Positions 34,380-46,249 of a stretch of DNA of 64,000 nt are shown in pieces (position 1 is the first letter of the stretch; every line of letters begins with the position of its first letter). The notes under the pieces are model-generated. The model had not been told where the DNA came from and did no database searches. It worked only from the letters and a program-made list of their open reading frames with translations. Made by a program: the position numbers and the translations under genes. The DNA comes from Siphonodentalium dalli (lineage: Eukaryota; Mollusca; Scaphopoda; Gadilida; Siphonodentaliidae), in contig CP136068.1 in the NCBI GenBank assembly GCA_032622095.1, positions 133,863,989 to 133,927,988 of the forward strand. The letters are read 5' to 3'.

Positions 34380-35515
34380 GGCGATGAGTATATACGTGTA
34401 CACTGTATTAAATAGCCGTATTTTCAACGGTATAATACCGTTAATTTAACGGTAATCACGGTAATATCTATATCGACGGTAATACTGTTAATGGCGCATG
34501 CACGCGCTATGTATTTTGGGAAGGGTCTGATCGCCGATGCCATTTTCTCGGATTGTGAAGTCGTGTGTTAGTCAATCGTTGGGGAAAAAACAGTTGTTGG
34601 GTTGTTCTTATTGTGTTTGTCAAGGGTTTGTATTGAATAATTTATTGCTCATTTTTCGAAATCATGGTAGCTTCTATATTATTAAAATTTTAGTCATTAC
34701 GCCATTTACGGACAAATTACAATCAACCATTCAGCATGTTTGTATAATAATACGGCAGTGGAATATACGGTGTACTGTATATTTGACGGTATAATTGTAT
34801 AATTATACGGTAGTGGAATATACGGTGTACTGTATACTTGACGATATAATTGTATAATTATACGGTAGTGGAATATACGTTGTGCTGTATATTTGACGGT
34901 ATTATTGTATAATTATACGGTAGTAGAATATACGATATACTGTCAATTATATGACGTCGAGACAATCGATTACTATCTACACACTTTGGCGACGAATATA
35001 TACGTGTACACTTTATTAACTAGCCGTATTTTCAACGGTATAATACCGTTAATTAACGGTATGCACGGTAATATCTATATCGACGGTAATACTGTTAATG
35101 GCGCATGCACGCGCTATGTATTTTGGGAAGGGTCTGATCGCCGACGGCATTTTCTCGGATTGTGAAGTCGTGTGATAGTCAATCGTTGAAAAAAAACAGT
35201 TGTTGTGTTGTTCTTAGTGTGTTTGTTTATTGCTCATTGTTCGAAATCATGGTAGCTTCTATGGTTTTATTAACATTTTAGTCATTACGCCATCTACGGA
35301 CAAATTACAATCAACCATTCAGCATGTTTGTATAATTATACGGTAGTGGAATATTCGGTGTACTGTATATTTGACGGTATAATTGTATAACTATACGATA
35401 GTGGAATATACGGTGTACTGTATATTTGACGGTATTATTGTATAATTATTCGGTAATTGAATATACATGTACGGTATACTGTCAATTATACGGTATAGAC
35501 TACTGGCAGCTGAGC
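34380..35515 (+). repeat. 608-bp tandem duplication with internal 55-bp minisatellite
   Basis: TACGTGTACACT at 34393 recurs at 35001, and the following 500 bases match (AACGGTATAATACCGTTAAT, GGCGCATGCACGCGCTATGT, GATTGTGAAGTCGTGTG, ATCGTTG). Each unit ends in a minisatellite with GGTAGTGGAATATACGGTGT phrases every 55-56 bp (34755, 34811, 34866, 34921). A third relative follows exon B2 (58650-58721 and 59314-59520). Confidence 0.85.
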
Positions 35516-36000
35516 TGCCTGTACTCTACCGTGAAAATTACGGTGGGTTATTTACAGTGTACGTCGCCCGCATTGCCCGACCCATTTGCATGATGCGTAT
35601 AAATATACGTCGCCCGTTAGACTAACGGCCAATGTGTATGGTGTTGTGAAATGTCAACGATTAACTCAATCGGTCTGATGACTGTCGATGTCTTAATCAA
35701 GATTTATTACGTTCATAGAGGGTGACTTATAAAACGCGAAAACCACAGTCTGACTGATAAATTACCATCTTGATCATATATGAAGTTTACGACGTTTCAA
35801 TGCCAACGAATAGCATCGCATTAATCATAGCTTATGCGTGTAGGCTAACAACCAGATCCATCATTGTCACTAACGTTCCACTTGAGTTGAAGTGGGCCTG
35901 TCTATAATTCTGTACAGTCAACATTTATTCCAATTATTCAAAATGTTTGCGTAATTCACACATGATGTTGAGACAATCCATTACTATCTACACACTAAGA
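35516..36000. other. No gene seen
   Basis: Contains ACGTCGCCCG words twice (near 35560 and 35610), which resemble a stretch at about 59990-60060 after exon B2; probably more duplicated intron. Confidence 0.4.
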
Positions 36001-36905
36001 AGGCAGCTCCAAATTTGGTTCCCCGGGGAACCACAATATCAACTTGGAACCAAACAGTTTGGTTCCCCACTGCTTTGGTTCCATCTGGAATCAATATCCT
36101 AAGTTTGGTTCTTCAAAGAACTCACCGACGAATTCAAGTTATGTGGGAACACGGCCACGTCTTGGTCTAAAATTTAACAATATGTCCACGCATTTTGGGG
36201 TTAGTATTATATGGGGAAGCTCAAATCAAGCGTGATTCTTTTGAAATACCAATGCACACATGACTATAGACTGTTTAGAGTCGGGTTATGCAGACTATGA
36301 TCATTTGATTGCTGGCGGGAGTAACTCTACTGCTCATATCACGGATAAATAAGGTGGGAAGTATGGAACACTATTTTATTATTATAATTCGATATCGCAT
36401 TCAGACATCAGAACATTTTCCAATCGTCGGAGTCTATTCGGTGAACCAACATAGTTTGATATCAATTTTAAACGGCAATATAGTATATGGTATAACGTAT
36501 TTACAAACTAATAGAACACTCAGAAACAAAGACACATCAAAACTGCTTATAGCCGACACATAATGCAATGGGATAGTGTTTCCACAAGCACTGTATAGGC
36601 ATTTAATGAACCAAATGGGAAACCCAAAGGAACTGTTTGGTTCCATGTTCTGCTTCTATCCAGGGAGCCAGCAAGAGAAGCAAAGCAGCACACATTTAAA
36701 CAAGTTTGGTTCCATGTCTAACCGAAATGTATGTTGTGTACTTAATTTGGTTCTTCGTGAAGAACCAATACATGTATGTTTGGTTCTTCTGTTGGTTCTT
36801 TATGCTGGTTCTTCGCGAACCAAGACATGTGTATTTAATACTTCGTTGGTTCCCCTACTGGGACAAACCTAAGAACCAGTTTTGCTTCCTCAAGGACCAA
36901 ACTTT
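36001..36905. repeat. GGTTC/GAACC palindrome-rich element
   Basis: Both ends are crowded with TTGGTTCC and GGAACCAA in alternating orientation, while the centre (36150-36600) lacks them. Perfect palindromes include GGTTCCCCGGGGAACC (36019-36034) and GGTTCTTCGTGAAGAACC (near 36750). The arrangement suggests a non-autonomous element with internally repeated inverted ends, but the exact termini and target duplication could not be fixed. Confidence 0.6.
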
Positions 36906-37907
36906 CTCTATTAATAAAATTTGCCGATTTCCTATCAGTTGGATATATTGAAGTGTCCTCGGGAATTTAAACCTCAATGGAGTGGCAATACAAATATTTT
37001 TTTTCCATTTGGGCTGATGGAGGTGCAGTGTTTGTAATGCTGGATAACGCAGACATGTTTTGTCTTCGTTTGTGTATCCGAATTAGTACATCAGTGACGT
37101 TATACGCCAACAATATTTTTAAATAGTACACCTCCATTGTGCCTAGTCATTGTCGCTGTTATGCAGATCCATGATGCCTTAAAACTATTTCCCCCCATCC
37201 ATACATGTCCCATTTGGTGGCTGGTGGACAGATATATGCAGAGAATTGTAGATAATCACCTCACCAAATAACCGCTTCGCCAACGAGACGATGCAAACAG
37301 TAAAATCACAAGCAAATTGGCGCCTATTTCCAATGCGATTGTAATACTATATTCTGCATCCATTGTAGATTTCCCCTGTAAACCTTAAACAGTACTAATG
37401 CGTGAATGCATGGCTTATAGTTTTCCCACAATATACACATAGGATATTATTGGTTTATTGCGTGCAAATAATTGATTGTTTCTAATAAGACATTATAATA
37501 CTTCGTGTCATTATAATAATTATTCAAAGAAGACTTCCCGTGGAAGAAATCCGTGCTATATTCAAAATTTCCAATTTTCTGCTGGGAAAGCATCTTACAA
37601 AATCAGGGAAGAACCGGAGCCGCGTCGGAAACAACCACACCAAAAATCACTAACGAATAATATTGCTTGGAACAGGTGAGTCCCATGCAGTGCATCTACT
37701 GTGTGAGTTCCAGATATCACCAATTGAAGCGATGTTTTAGCGTTTACGTTAATGACTTAGGCTCCTGGTCCTGTAATTGGGTTAAACGATCGACACACGA
37801 TTGGCCATGTGGCATTTGGTAATCCCCAGCCTATAACGGATTTTCCGAATATTTAGTTTGTTTATATAATTAGACATGCATAAAAAATGTTGAACACCAC
37901 ATAATTA
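36906..37907. other. Intron-like sequence; short duplicated block
   Basis: No gene seen. The part around 37740-37870 (GTTAAACGATCGACACACGA, GGTAATCCCCAGC) matches 61255-61400, placing it within the lectin-region duplications. Confidence 0.5.
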
Positions 37908-38724
37908 TCTATTATATATTTTGGAAGATCTGTTTGTGTGTGTGTGTGAGGGTGTGTGTGTCTGTGTGATCGCGATGGACTCGAAAACGGCCGAGCCGAT
38001 TTCGATGAAACTTGGTATGTGGGGGTATTTTCGGCCGGGGGGGGGGGGGGGGGGGGGGGGTGGCATGGGCCTATTAATTTTCAGATCCGATGTCAACTTT
38101 TCACGTGCCGAGGTCAAATCTGTTTTTACGCTGTGTTACGGGACTTTCATTTGAGTTCGGTGCTTACAAATCGATTCGAAACAGCGCGAATAATAAAATG
38201 CCAGTCATAATAATGACACTGTGAGAATCTTCGTGTTTCCTCTTTCCAACGATATATAATGCGTATGTATCCGATTTAGTTATCTACCTCAATTATCAAG
38301 AAGAAGTGGTACTATCTTCCATCAGGATAAAAACAATGCGTAACTTCTATGACGTCGTTAGAGGTCATAACGTTAGATCACGTTAACGCTTAACGGCCGA
38401 TGCATTTGACTGTTTCAGACGTCTTGGCGATATCTCGGGCACCGATGGCAATTTATCTTTACGTTGAAACTTGATCATTAATGAGCGTGTGTATATGAGG
38501 CGCGTTTATATAGTTGAGTGGAAATCAAATCGGGTTAAACTGGCGGATTTTTACGGACGAAATTTGATGCATAGGGTATCTCGGTATCCGCTGGGCCGAT
38601 TTCCCGGTATCCGCTGGGCCGATTTCCACCATTTTTGGGGTGTTGGTGTTTGACCCCACCTGACATTGACCTTCAAAATGGTCAATTCAAGGTCAAAGCC
38701 CGGACGAAGTCGGTCACCTTCTAG
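37908..38724 (+). mobile_element. Non-autonomous Helitron, copy 2
   Basis: 817 bp and nearly identical to 19238-20030, with the same TCTATTATATATTTTGGAAG start after an A and the same CACCTTCTAG end before a T. The shared ends and wholly unrelated flanks fix the boundaries by comparison. The main differences are a G run (about 24 G at 38037-38060, replacing a shorter GGGGG tract) and an altered GT run. The high similarity suggests the two copies moved recently or were recently duplicated. Non-coding. Confidence 0.9.
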
Positions 38725-39574
38725 TGTTATATAAACTAATATAGGTGGTATTAAAGAAAACAGTGGAAATTATTAGTCTACACAATGTTCACACCTACAT
38801 CTATGGATTTCTGCTACATATATATGGTTAAAGTCACTAGCTTCACTCACGGTGGGTATATATTTTATGTCAGATATAACTGTGTCCGCTATACAACAAT
38901 AACGCCCATAAAAACTAGAGAAAAAACCTCAATGTTACATATTATCGGTGCGGTATTAACCCCGTATTGAAATGAAATCTTCTCAGATACAATTTGTCGG
39001 CTCGCGCAGTGTCGTCGAATGAAGCTGGCAAGAAATTGGAGCTACTCTCCAACAACAATCGACTTGCACGCACGACTGACAACACAGCCAAAACAATCGC
39101 CAGCATGTCGACAATCGAAAGTAGATTATTTCCAATAACAAAACAAACAATAATGTCTCGGTTTTTGCATTCACATCTCATGTGGTCAGTAAATAGATGT
39201 TCAGACTGTGTATATGGATTTTTCGCTAATTTAGGAGAGAGAGAGTATTTACAGTATCAATTAAAGACGATGCGTGCCCCTCAGAAATTGCCCAATTTCG
39301 TCATGATGCTCAATAGCAATTTAATTTAATTACCATCAGTCACTGATTAGATCTGAATACTCAATACGTGGAATTCTGCACTTCTAATCTAACGTCAACA
39401 TATTTGGCCAAAAAGGTTGAAGTTATCTACACTGGCATTATTGGCTTCTCTAAATGGAAGTTATAATAGATATTGGAATAGAAACAAAATTGTGAATTAT
39501 TATAGCCCATAAAAAAGGCGCTTGAGGAAGTCAGTATCATATGGAGTTCAGTCCCAGTATTGCCTATTCTTATG
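38725..39574. other. No gene seen
   Basis: Frames at 38942-39329 on both strands have no domain. The target duplication TTCTTATG of the next element is at 39567-39574. Confidence 0.35.
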
Positions 39575-40900
39575 CAGTGTTCACGCTGTCGGTAGCCAAA
39601 TTAGCCAATGGCTAATCTTTTTCGAATTTGGCTAATAAAAATTTCATTTGGCTAAACATTTGGCTAAACGTTTTTTACCCCAAATGGAGACTGAAAGCAT
39701 GGAGTCAGAAAGCTAATTCATAAAAGCGCTCAATAGATCGACATTCAAGACGAAGTTAGGTGACGAAAGTATTTCATTAATTTCGTACTTATGAAATATC
39801 GTTCCGTAACAGCAAAAGGTAAGCTCTAACATTTAGTGTACAGTAAACATATTTTTATTTCCAAATCTAACATAAATTTTGGCAAGTGGGTTTTCAATTC
39901 TGTGATGTGAACGATCTAGTCCGAAAATATCGAAAGTGGGAATATATTTCCGACTGTACCAAGGGAAACCCGATCGCGGACAGTACAAAGGGAAACCCGA
40001 TCGACAACTCTATCAACCAAGCGATCACACAGTGATATGCAATCATCTTTAGTTTTCACAAGACGGACATTCAAAGACGCATGGACATTAAACCGACCGT
40101 GGTTGACTCATGACAATGTGAAGAAAGCAATATTTTGTAAAGTGTGCATTGACGCTGGTATATAAGCAATTTGTTCGTAACAGGCTGTTTTAATCTGGAG
40201 AAAAATTACGTCATTCAGCACGAAACAGCAAAAGGTTATTATTTTACATTTAATCCTCTAACCCCCATTGTCTGTCTGGTCACTCACGGGACTCCCGCAC
40301 AATGCATGTTTATGATGACATTGTATTTATGTCGGTCGAGGTTTATGAGCACCAAGTGTAAGACAATAGCTTAATCAGCCAAATGTGAATCACGACAAAT
40401 ATTTTGTGGCTATTTGTCGTCAATACCGATACGGACAAAATAATATGCATGCTTTTATGACAGATTGTAATTTGATAATGGCGTAACAATATTAAGTTAT
40501 TAGTTTCCAGATGTCACTTAGATATTTTCGCAAGGATAAATATTTAATGATTTAAAAAAAGATATTGATATAAAACAAAAAAATAATGACATTAAGAAGG
40601 ACAATCCCGGGTTACCCCCCCCCCCATCACTCTTTCACATAAAGATTAATAAATTTTTAATAAATGATATATATAAAAATACTTCTAGTTCATAAAAATT
40701 ATTTAAATTATTGTGTATTTTACCTGTGTCTGTTAGATTTTACGTTTTAGTCATTAATTGTGAACCGACCAGAAAACGATGATTTAATTTGGCCAAAGTT
40801 TTTTTTAATTTGGCCAAAAAACATTTGGCTAAAGTTTTTTTCATTTGGCTAATAAAATTTTCATTTGGCTAAAGTTTTTTTCGGTCCAGCGTGAACACTG
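39575..40900 (+). mobile_element. hAT-family transposon, internally deleted (14-bp TIRs, 8-bp TSD)
   Basis: The ends CAGTGTTCACGCTG and CAGCGTGAACACTG are perfect inverted repeats, flanked by TTCTTATG on both sides (39567-39574 and 40901-40908). Both subterminal regions are packed with the word TTTGGCTAA. The 1326-bp body is mostly non-coding but keeps a relic of a TTF-type zinc finger from a hAT transposase. One end of a related copy lies inverted at 54153-54265. Confidence 0.95.
40037..40250 (+). pseudogene. hAT transposase N-terminal zinc-finger relic
   Basis: A 42-codon frame from ATG 40037 reads RRTFKDAWTLNRPWLTHD then KKAIFCKVC. This is the W...PWL...FCxxC start of the TTF-type zinc finger found in hAT transposases and their domesticated ZNF862/ZMYM-like relatives. 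After a stop at 40163, the next frame (from 40171) continues FVTGCFNLEKNYVIQHETAKG, giving the later His ligands. One frame break splits the finger, and no RNase-H-like catalytic domain follows. The family link is by motif only. Confidence 0.65.
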
Positions 40901-40908
40901 TTCTTATG

Positions 40909-41340
40909 TGGACATATTTTGTAATCATATGGAGCTCACTGATATTCAAATAAAATAACTTCCGGTTATGTCGCGCCGAATGAGGACGTAATTTTTTCCT
41001 GTCTACAACCATCGTCCATATGTTGATTTCTATGACGCATAATTTCATGTTGGAGCTTGGCATGTATTATTGATGTGACAAACAACCGGTGAGTGGGAAA
41101 AATTGACATTTGCGGTGAATCTTCGCCCACAATTTGTGATAATTCGCGTTAACTTTCCTGTTTTCGACGTACCTGTGCACTTGACCTCGTGTCTTGACAC
41201 AAAGTTAATTGGACCAATCTATAGCGGCATTCGGTGTGTACGCCCGGCTGGCTTGTCAACTTGGCATAACGGTACTTTTCCTTTCAATCGTCACGACAGC
41301 TGAGCAGTGCTGTAATCTTCCCAGTGAGTGACAATTATCT
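40909..41340. other. No gene seen
   Basis: Sequence between the hAT element and LINE-E; it may include the LINE-E 5' UTR. Confidence 0.35.
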
Positions 41341-41403
41341 CGGCATTCATCTGACTGACACACATAATGGCTGATCAGTCCAAAAGCGCTATGGACGGGG
41401 TGA

Positions 41404-42249
41404 TTGATAAACCATCAGGAGACAAGAAGCCACCAGAAAAAAAGGCAGCGGCCTGCATCTGATGCTGGAGATAACCCAGATTACACCCTGGCAGAAATCA
41501 TGAGAAAGTTTTCTGAATTGCCGACTAGAGATGAAATGAAAGCACACATTGATGATAATATTGAAGCTCAGATGACCAGATTTAAAGCGGACATGACAAA
41601 AGATGTAACAGAAACAATGGAATTTTATAAAAAGGACATTGACAATAAGTTTGAAAAATATGAGAAGAACAAAGCCTTGTGAAAGAAGAGATTGAACATT
41701 ACAGAACTGAAAACATTAAGATGAAAGAAGCGATAATTAGGCTAACATCTCGAGTGAATAATAGTGAGCAGTATTCAAGAAAGGTAAACATCAGAATTGT
41801 GGATCTCGAAGAAACAGATGATGAGAATCTCACTGAAAAAATCTGTGAAAGTGTAAACAGTAGCCAGAAAGAATTTGTTATTTCTCCAGGTGATATTGTG
41901 GCTGCACATAGGCTGCCATCTATGAAAAAACTCACCAAAGCCATGCATCGTAAAGTTTGCAAGGGGAGACGTGAGAGATAAAGTTTATGAACAAAGGAAA
42001 AAATGTTCATACATATCAAAAGATAAAACCAAAAAGTCTCTTATAATCAGAGATGACGTCACGAGGCAAAATCTTCAACTCATGAACAGGTCGTTCGATC
42101 ACAGCAAGGTGAAATTCGCTTACCATAAAAATGGATTCATTTGGGCAAAGTTAAATACAGGAGAGCGTGTGAAGTTTGACAGAATGGAGGACATTGACAC
42201 AACTATTAGGAAGTTTTTTGTCAACTTTCGTAAGAATGACAAGAAATGA
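41404..42249 (+). pseudogene. LINE-E ORF1 (coiled coil and RNA-binding domain), two frameshifts
   Basis: Three overlapping frames: 41404-41682 (SELPTRDEMKAHIDDNIEAQ, acidic helical leader), 41679-41981 (RLTSRVNNSEQYSRKVNIRI then DIVAAHRLPS, coiled coil plus RRM-like entry) and 41971-42249 (KKSLIIRDDVTRQNLQLMNR ... GFIWAKLNTGERVKF, C-terminal domain). Same domain order as the orphan ORF1 at 13210-14136 but a different sequence. RNA-packaging role in the parent element. Confidence 0.82.
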
Positions 42250-43089
42250 CTCATGGAATTCCCACAAAACCAATTATATGAGCAGACTCTAATTGATGCT
42301 TTGGTTACATAATTTTGCCTAACATTCTTATATATGTATACATGTAGTGACGTGGCTTTTGTTGGTCCACAGTGGTGAGACACCCCATAGCGACCTCCCT
42401 GCTATGTCCATGTCTACATGTGGTAAACACTGTCCACGGGTCCCAAGAGCAGGAGTTGGCCCCACCCCAATAGTGCTTAATCCTATAATGGTTAAGTTCG
42501 GTTGGGGTAGATTTTTGTTCTGGGGACCTGTGACACTGTCATGTCATATCGCGAGATGCGGTTTCCAATTCAAGAGGAACAACTCTAATTAAACTGGGTT
42601 ATGAATTCTAATATATTACAAACTTTATTACAATACATACCTGGTTTCATCTTAGACACTGAACCGTGTAAACGTTGATCTTGTTGGATGGATAGCAGTC
42701 TTAACTTCATTTATAGGTACATTCAGATAAATTGCTCCTTTTATTTTAGTTAGTGATATGGAAACGAGTCGGGCTTTCCTCTGGGTAGATGCCACGGCAT
42801 ATGGTGCATGTTTACTGTGAGTTCTGTATGGGGTGGCAGATGACCGGTGGGGCTCGGCACGGGTCGGTGTCATTCTGTATTTCTTAATTGTATGCACGTG
42901 TTATATGGTGTAATTTTATGGACAGATGATTTATACATATGTGTATTATCATGATTGTGATCGGAAGGTTATTTCAGTGTATATCCCCCACCCCACCCTG
43001 GGCCCTTCGCATACATGTGTTTTTTTTTAAATATCTGTTGTTGTATTCTATGTCGGTATTGGTAAGATACTAAGAGTTCTTGTCAAAAT
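42250..43089 (+). other. LINE-E inter-ORF region
   Basis: About 840 bases between ORF1 and ORF2. It contains TGGGCCC-type and poly-T stretches and no open frame with a domain. It is longer than usual for a LINE spacer, so it may hold decayed ORF1 tail or ORF2 leader sequence. Confidence 0.4.
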
Positions 43090-43497
43090 ATGGTTAGTAT
43101 CATGTCCATGAACTGCAGGGCCCTTGGTGACTCGAGGAAGCGCAGGGACGTATTCAACTATATTCGGGAAAAAAACTGTGGGCTAGTATGTTTACAAGAT
43201 GTTCATTTAAAAAAAGAAATGGAAAATAGCATTAGAGCAGAATGGGAATATGTGGTCGCCTTCAATTCGTTTACCAGCTTATCAAGAGGGGTCGCAATAC
43301 TAATACAAAATAACTTCAGCTTTAAGTTATTAGAAACACAATCTGACCAGGCAGGTAATCTCATCATCATTCGTGCAGAAGTTGAAAATCGACTAATGAC
43401 GTTAGTAAACATATATGGTCCTAATAATGATGAACCACTTTTCTATAAAGATATTAGGGAAACTTGTGATATGTGGGGATTTCAACCTGGTTATAGA
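43090..43497 (+). pseudogene. LINE-E endonuclease, part 1
   Basis: ATG at 43090 opens an APE-like domain: SIMSMNCRALGDSRKRRDVF (N-terminal Asn block), GLVCLQDVHL (Gln in the usual Glu region), SRGVAILIQNN and TLVNIYGPNN. A frameshift before 43470 puts the next motif in another frame: TGTGGGGATTTCAACCTGG encodes CGDFNL. The domain is then cut by the insertion at 43501. Confidence 0.85.
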
Positions 43498-43500
43498 CCC

Positions 43501-45933
43501 AGGGGCCTGTTTCATGAAGCAAGGTCATAAGATTATCTTAAGATGGACTTAATCTAAGAATTAAGGTGGATCTTATGATGTAACTTTTCCGTTTCAAGAA
43601 CGCGTTTCACAAAACAAGATTAAGTCATACTTAAGTAGTAATTTAAGTTCGCGCGCTTTTAGACTGGTTATCGACAACTTTCTACAGCCCGGAACAAAAC
43701 AATGTGGGTTTGTACAATCTTTATGTACGGCATTGAGAGGTTATCGAGAAAGTGCCGAGTCCGAGTTGGACATTATTGTGTGACAGGGATGCTGGATAGC
43801 GACAGGGGTGTGGGTGGGCGAATCAGCGCATGTATCTTAGAGTCTATAGTCAGTGGCCTTATATTCGCATATGGATCTGAGACTTGTATGAGTTCCACGA
43901 TGTGAATTCGAACATGAGTACATCGCAGGCTCTTAAAATGACCAGCTTTGCGTTTACTGGCGAGTGGCGGAGTCAGAAATAAGACAATACAATTATATGG
44001 ATCGATGCATGACTGCGACCATGCATTCACGCCGAGTTAATTCACTGAGAGCAATGTTCAGACGGCGATTTTTTGTGTGTGAGCCGACATAACTCGTGTA
44101 TTATCGACCACCGCTCTCTACGTGTAGCAATAATCAAAATAAATCGGCGATGTCATCAGGGCACACATAGGTCATTTTTCGATTCAAAGGGAAATGAAAA
44201 ATATTTGTTGGAGTAACTTTTTATTATTTGTATGCAGATGTTTTATGCGATTGTCATACCATGTATATATAGAGGATATCCACACTTTTTCAGTGGATAT
44301 GAGTTATATCTCATGAGTGATGACAAAACATTGAATTTCCACGAGTGAGATATCACTTATGTCTCATGCACTGCTAAAATCTTATAATTCACGGGAAAGT
44401 ATATAATAAATATATATAACTACGTTTTCATTAGCACACTCGTATTAAGGGGTGTCGTCGCTACGGGTGTGTATATCATATAGACAGTATGCTGTACAAC
44501 GGTCATCCCACCCCTGCAAAAAAAAACATGACAACAATTTGGACAGCCTTGAAAATCACGACATATGGGCGTGGGCATAAACTCAATAAATAATATTCTC
44601 TATAGAAAATTGTCACTATTTCGAAAACATATTTTGATAAAGAGCGTTTGTGTTACCTTTCCGATATGACATATCTGCTTTGTAAATAGCCGACGGAAAT
44701 TTGGAAAAAGGAAATAATCAATACATTCATTGATCTCATTTTACCCCATCTCCCCGCACCCATATGGAATAACATAGAGGAGATTGTGAGCTTTGAGCTA
44801 GGCCATAATTCTTCTCAAAAGTTTAATTCGTGGGTAATACAATTTTATAATATATATTATCTATATGTCACATATACAGCTGATAATTGACTATATCCTA
44901 CATTCGACGATGCTGGGGGTGGCTAGTTGGTCTCTGTGGGGGGGGGGGGGGGTACAACTGCACCTGACCCTTGATTGAACCGGGCCAAACTTCTATGTTC
45001 GTGAAATGCCATGTCCACCCCACCCGTTGGATTTAAACTTTCCAATTGGTAGCTCAAATATTCCAACAGTTAGAAATTTCTAACCTGACGCCCCTAAAGT
45101 TGGTGATTTTCGGTTGCTGCTGTTTGTCTAAAACAACACATTCCTTTACTAGTTAGAAATTCAAACAATTGAAACCTATATATAGTGTACGATTAATGTT
45201 GTTGTCAAGCACGACATTGTCAATCGCTAAATTGCTAAACACACATGTGCACAAATAATTAATTATTAATCGTATTCAAAGTGACTTATAGGCCCTATTG
45301 GCCGGATGTTATATTTATATGCATAATGTCACTATAATAAATAAATAAATTCTAAATTCTAAAAAAAAAAAAATTTGACCAAAGTGTGTGTGTGTGGGGG
45401 GGGGGGGGGGGGGTAGACAGCACACAAACCTCATTCGCCACGTCCCCGATGATAAGCATGTGCTCTGAATTGTTTTTACCAAACTAACCCTATGGTTATA
45501 CGGTGAGGGGGGTTTACACTCTCCAATCTTTCGTTTTGGAAAGTTTGAGGTACCAGTTGGAATATTTAAACCCAAAGATAATTTTGTGTTGTTTAAGGGG
45601 GTGTAGTTGGACATTTCGAGGCGAACACCCCCTCTCACTATGTAGCCACGACCCTGTATACCAGGCGACGAATTGTCCATCCAGACAATGTACATAATCT
45701 CCGTAATTGCAAAATAACATAGGCCGCCATACTTGTGATCGATATTCCACTTATCACGTGGGTCTTAACTTTAAGATTATCTTATGACACCTCACAGCAG
45801 TCTTAAAGTTAAGACCAAAGTTAAGACCATCTTGAGTTAAGACATTGTTCGTGAAACGCACTTATGACTGAAGTTTGAACTTATGACTATCTTAAGTCCC
45901 AACTATGTCATAAGTTGCTTTCATGAAACAGGG
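43501..45933. mobile_element. Terminal-inverted-repeat DNA transposon inside the LINE-E endonuclease
   Basis: The left end AGGGGCCTGTTTCATGAAGC and right end GCTTTCATGAAACAGGG are inverted copies, and CCC flanks both sides (43498-43500, 45934-45936). Removing one copy of everything between restores the codons GAC CCT GAT of the host LINE. The arms also share an inner motif: CGTTTCACAAAACAAG on the left and, on the right strand complement, CGTTTCACGAACAATG. TTAAG words recur along both arms. No transposase was seen. The superfamily is not assigned, because the 3-bp CCC duplication is ambiguous. Confidence 0.85.
44913..45655. repeat. Possible diverged relative of the 29971 hAT element, nested
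   Basis: It shares phrases with 29971-31151: GTGGCTAG at the left, G-runs, an ACCGGGCCAAAC word, TTGGAATATTT/TTCCAAC words and a right end TAGCCACGACCCTG like TAGCCACATCCCTG. No clear 8-bp duplication, so the boundaries are tentative. Long G-runs lie at 44938-44952 and 45396-45413. Confidence 0.5.
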
Positions 45934-46249
45934 CCCTGATCTTGATCTTTTAAACTACGTTGCTGTTAATAACCAGATTGCGCGAGAAGAAGTTTATAAA
46001 ATGATAGATAAATTAGACTTAGTTGATGTTTGGAGATTAGATAATCCAAATATTCGGAGATATACATGGCGCCGAAGCAATCCAACTAAACACGCACGTT
46101 TGGATTTCGTTCTTGTTTCTCAGGATCTAATATCTGCAGTGGAAAATTGTGATATTCACCCCGGGTATAAAACTGACCACTCACTAATATCGCTACAATT
46201 AAAATTAAAAAGGGAAAGGGTTTTTGGAAATTTAATAATTCATTATTAA
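45934..46249 (+). pseudogene. LINE-E endonuclease, part 2
   Basis: It resumes at the base where the insertion ends: PDLDLLNYVAVNNQIAREE ... DLVDVWRLDNPNIRRYTWRR, then ARLDFVLVSQDL and KTDHSLISL, the terminal SDH/TDH catalytic motif. Joined across the insertion, the two parts read GDFNLVIDPDLDLLNY, the expected strand and loop. Confidence 0.85.

Noticed and set aside
42360-42600. Possible small structured RNA (5S-like)
   Set aside because: The internal control region and stem pattern of 5S rRNA are not present.
45315-45695. 126-codon minus-strand frame with a poly-Pro run
   Set aside because: The Pro run is a poly-G tract of a nested transposon fragment.
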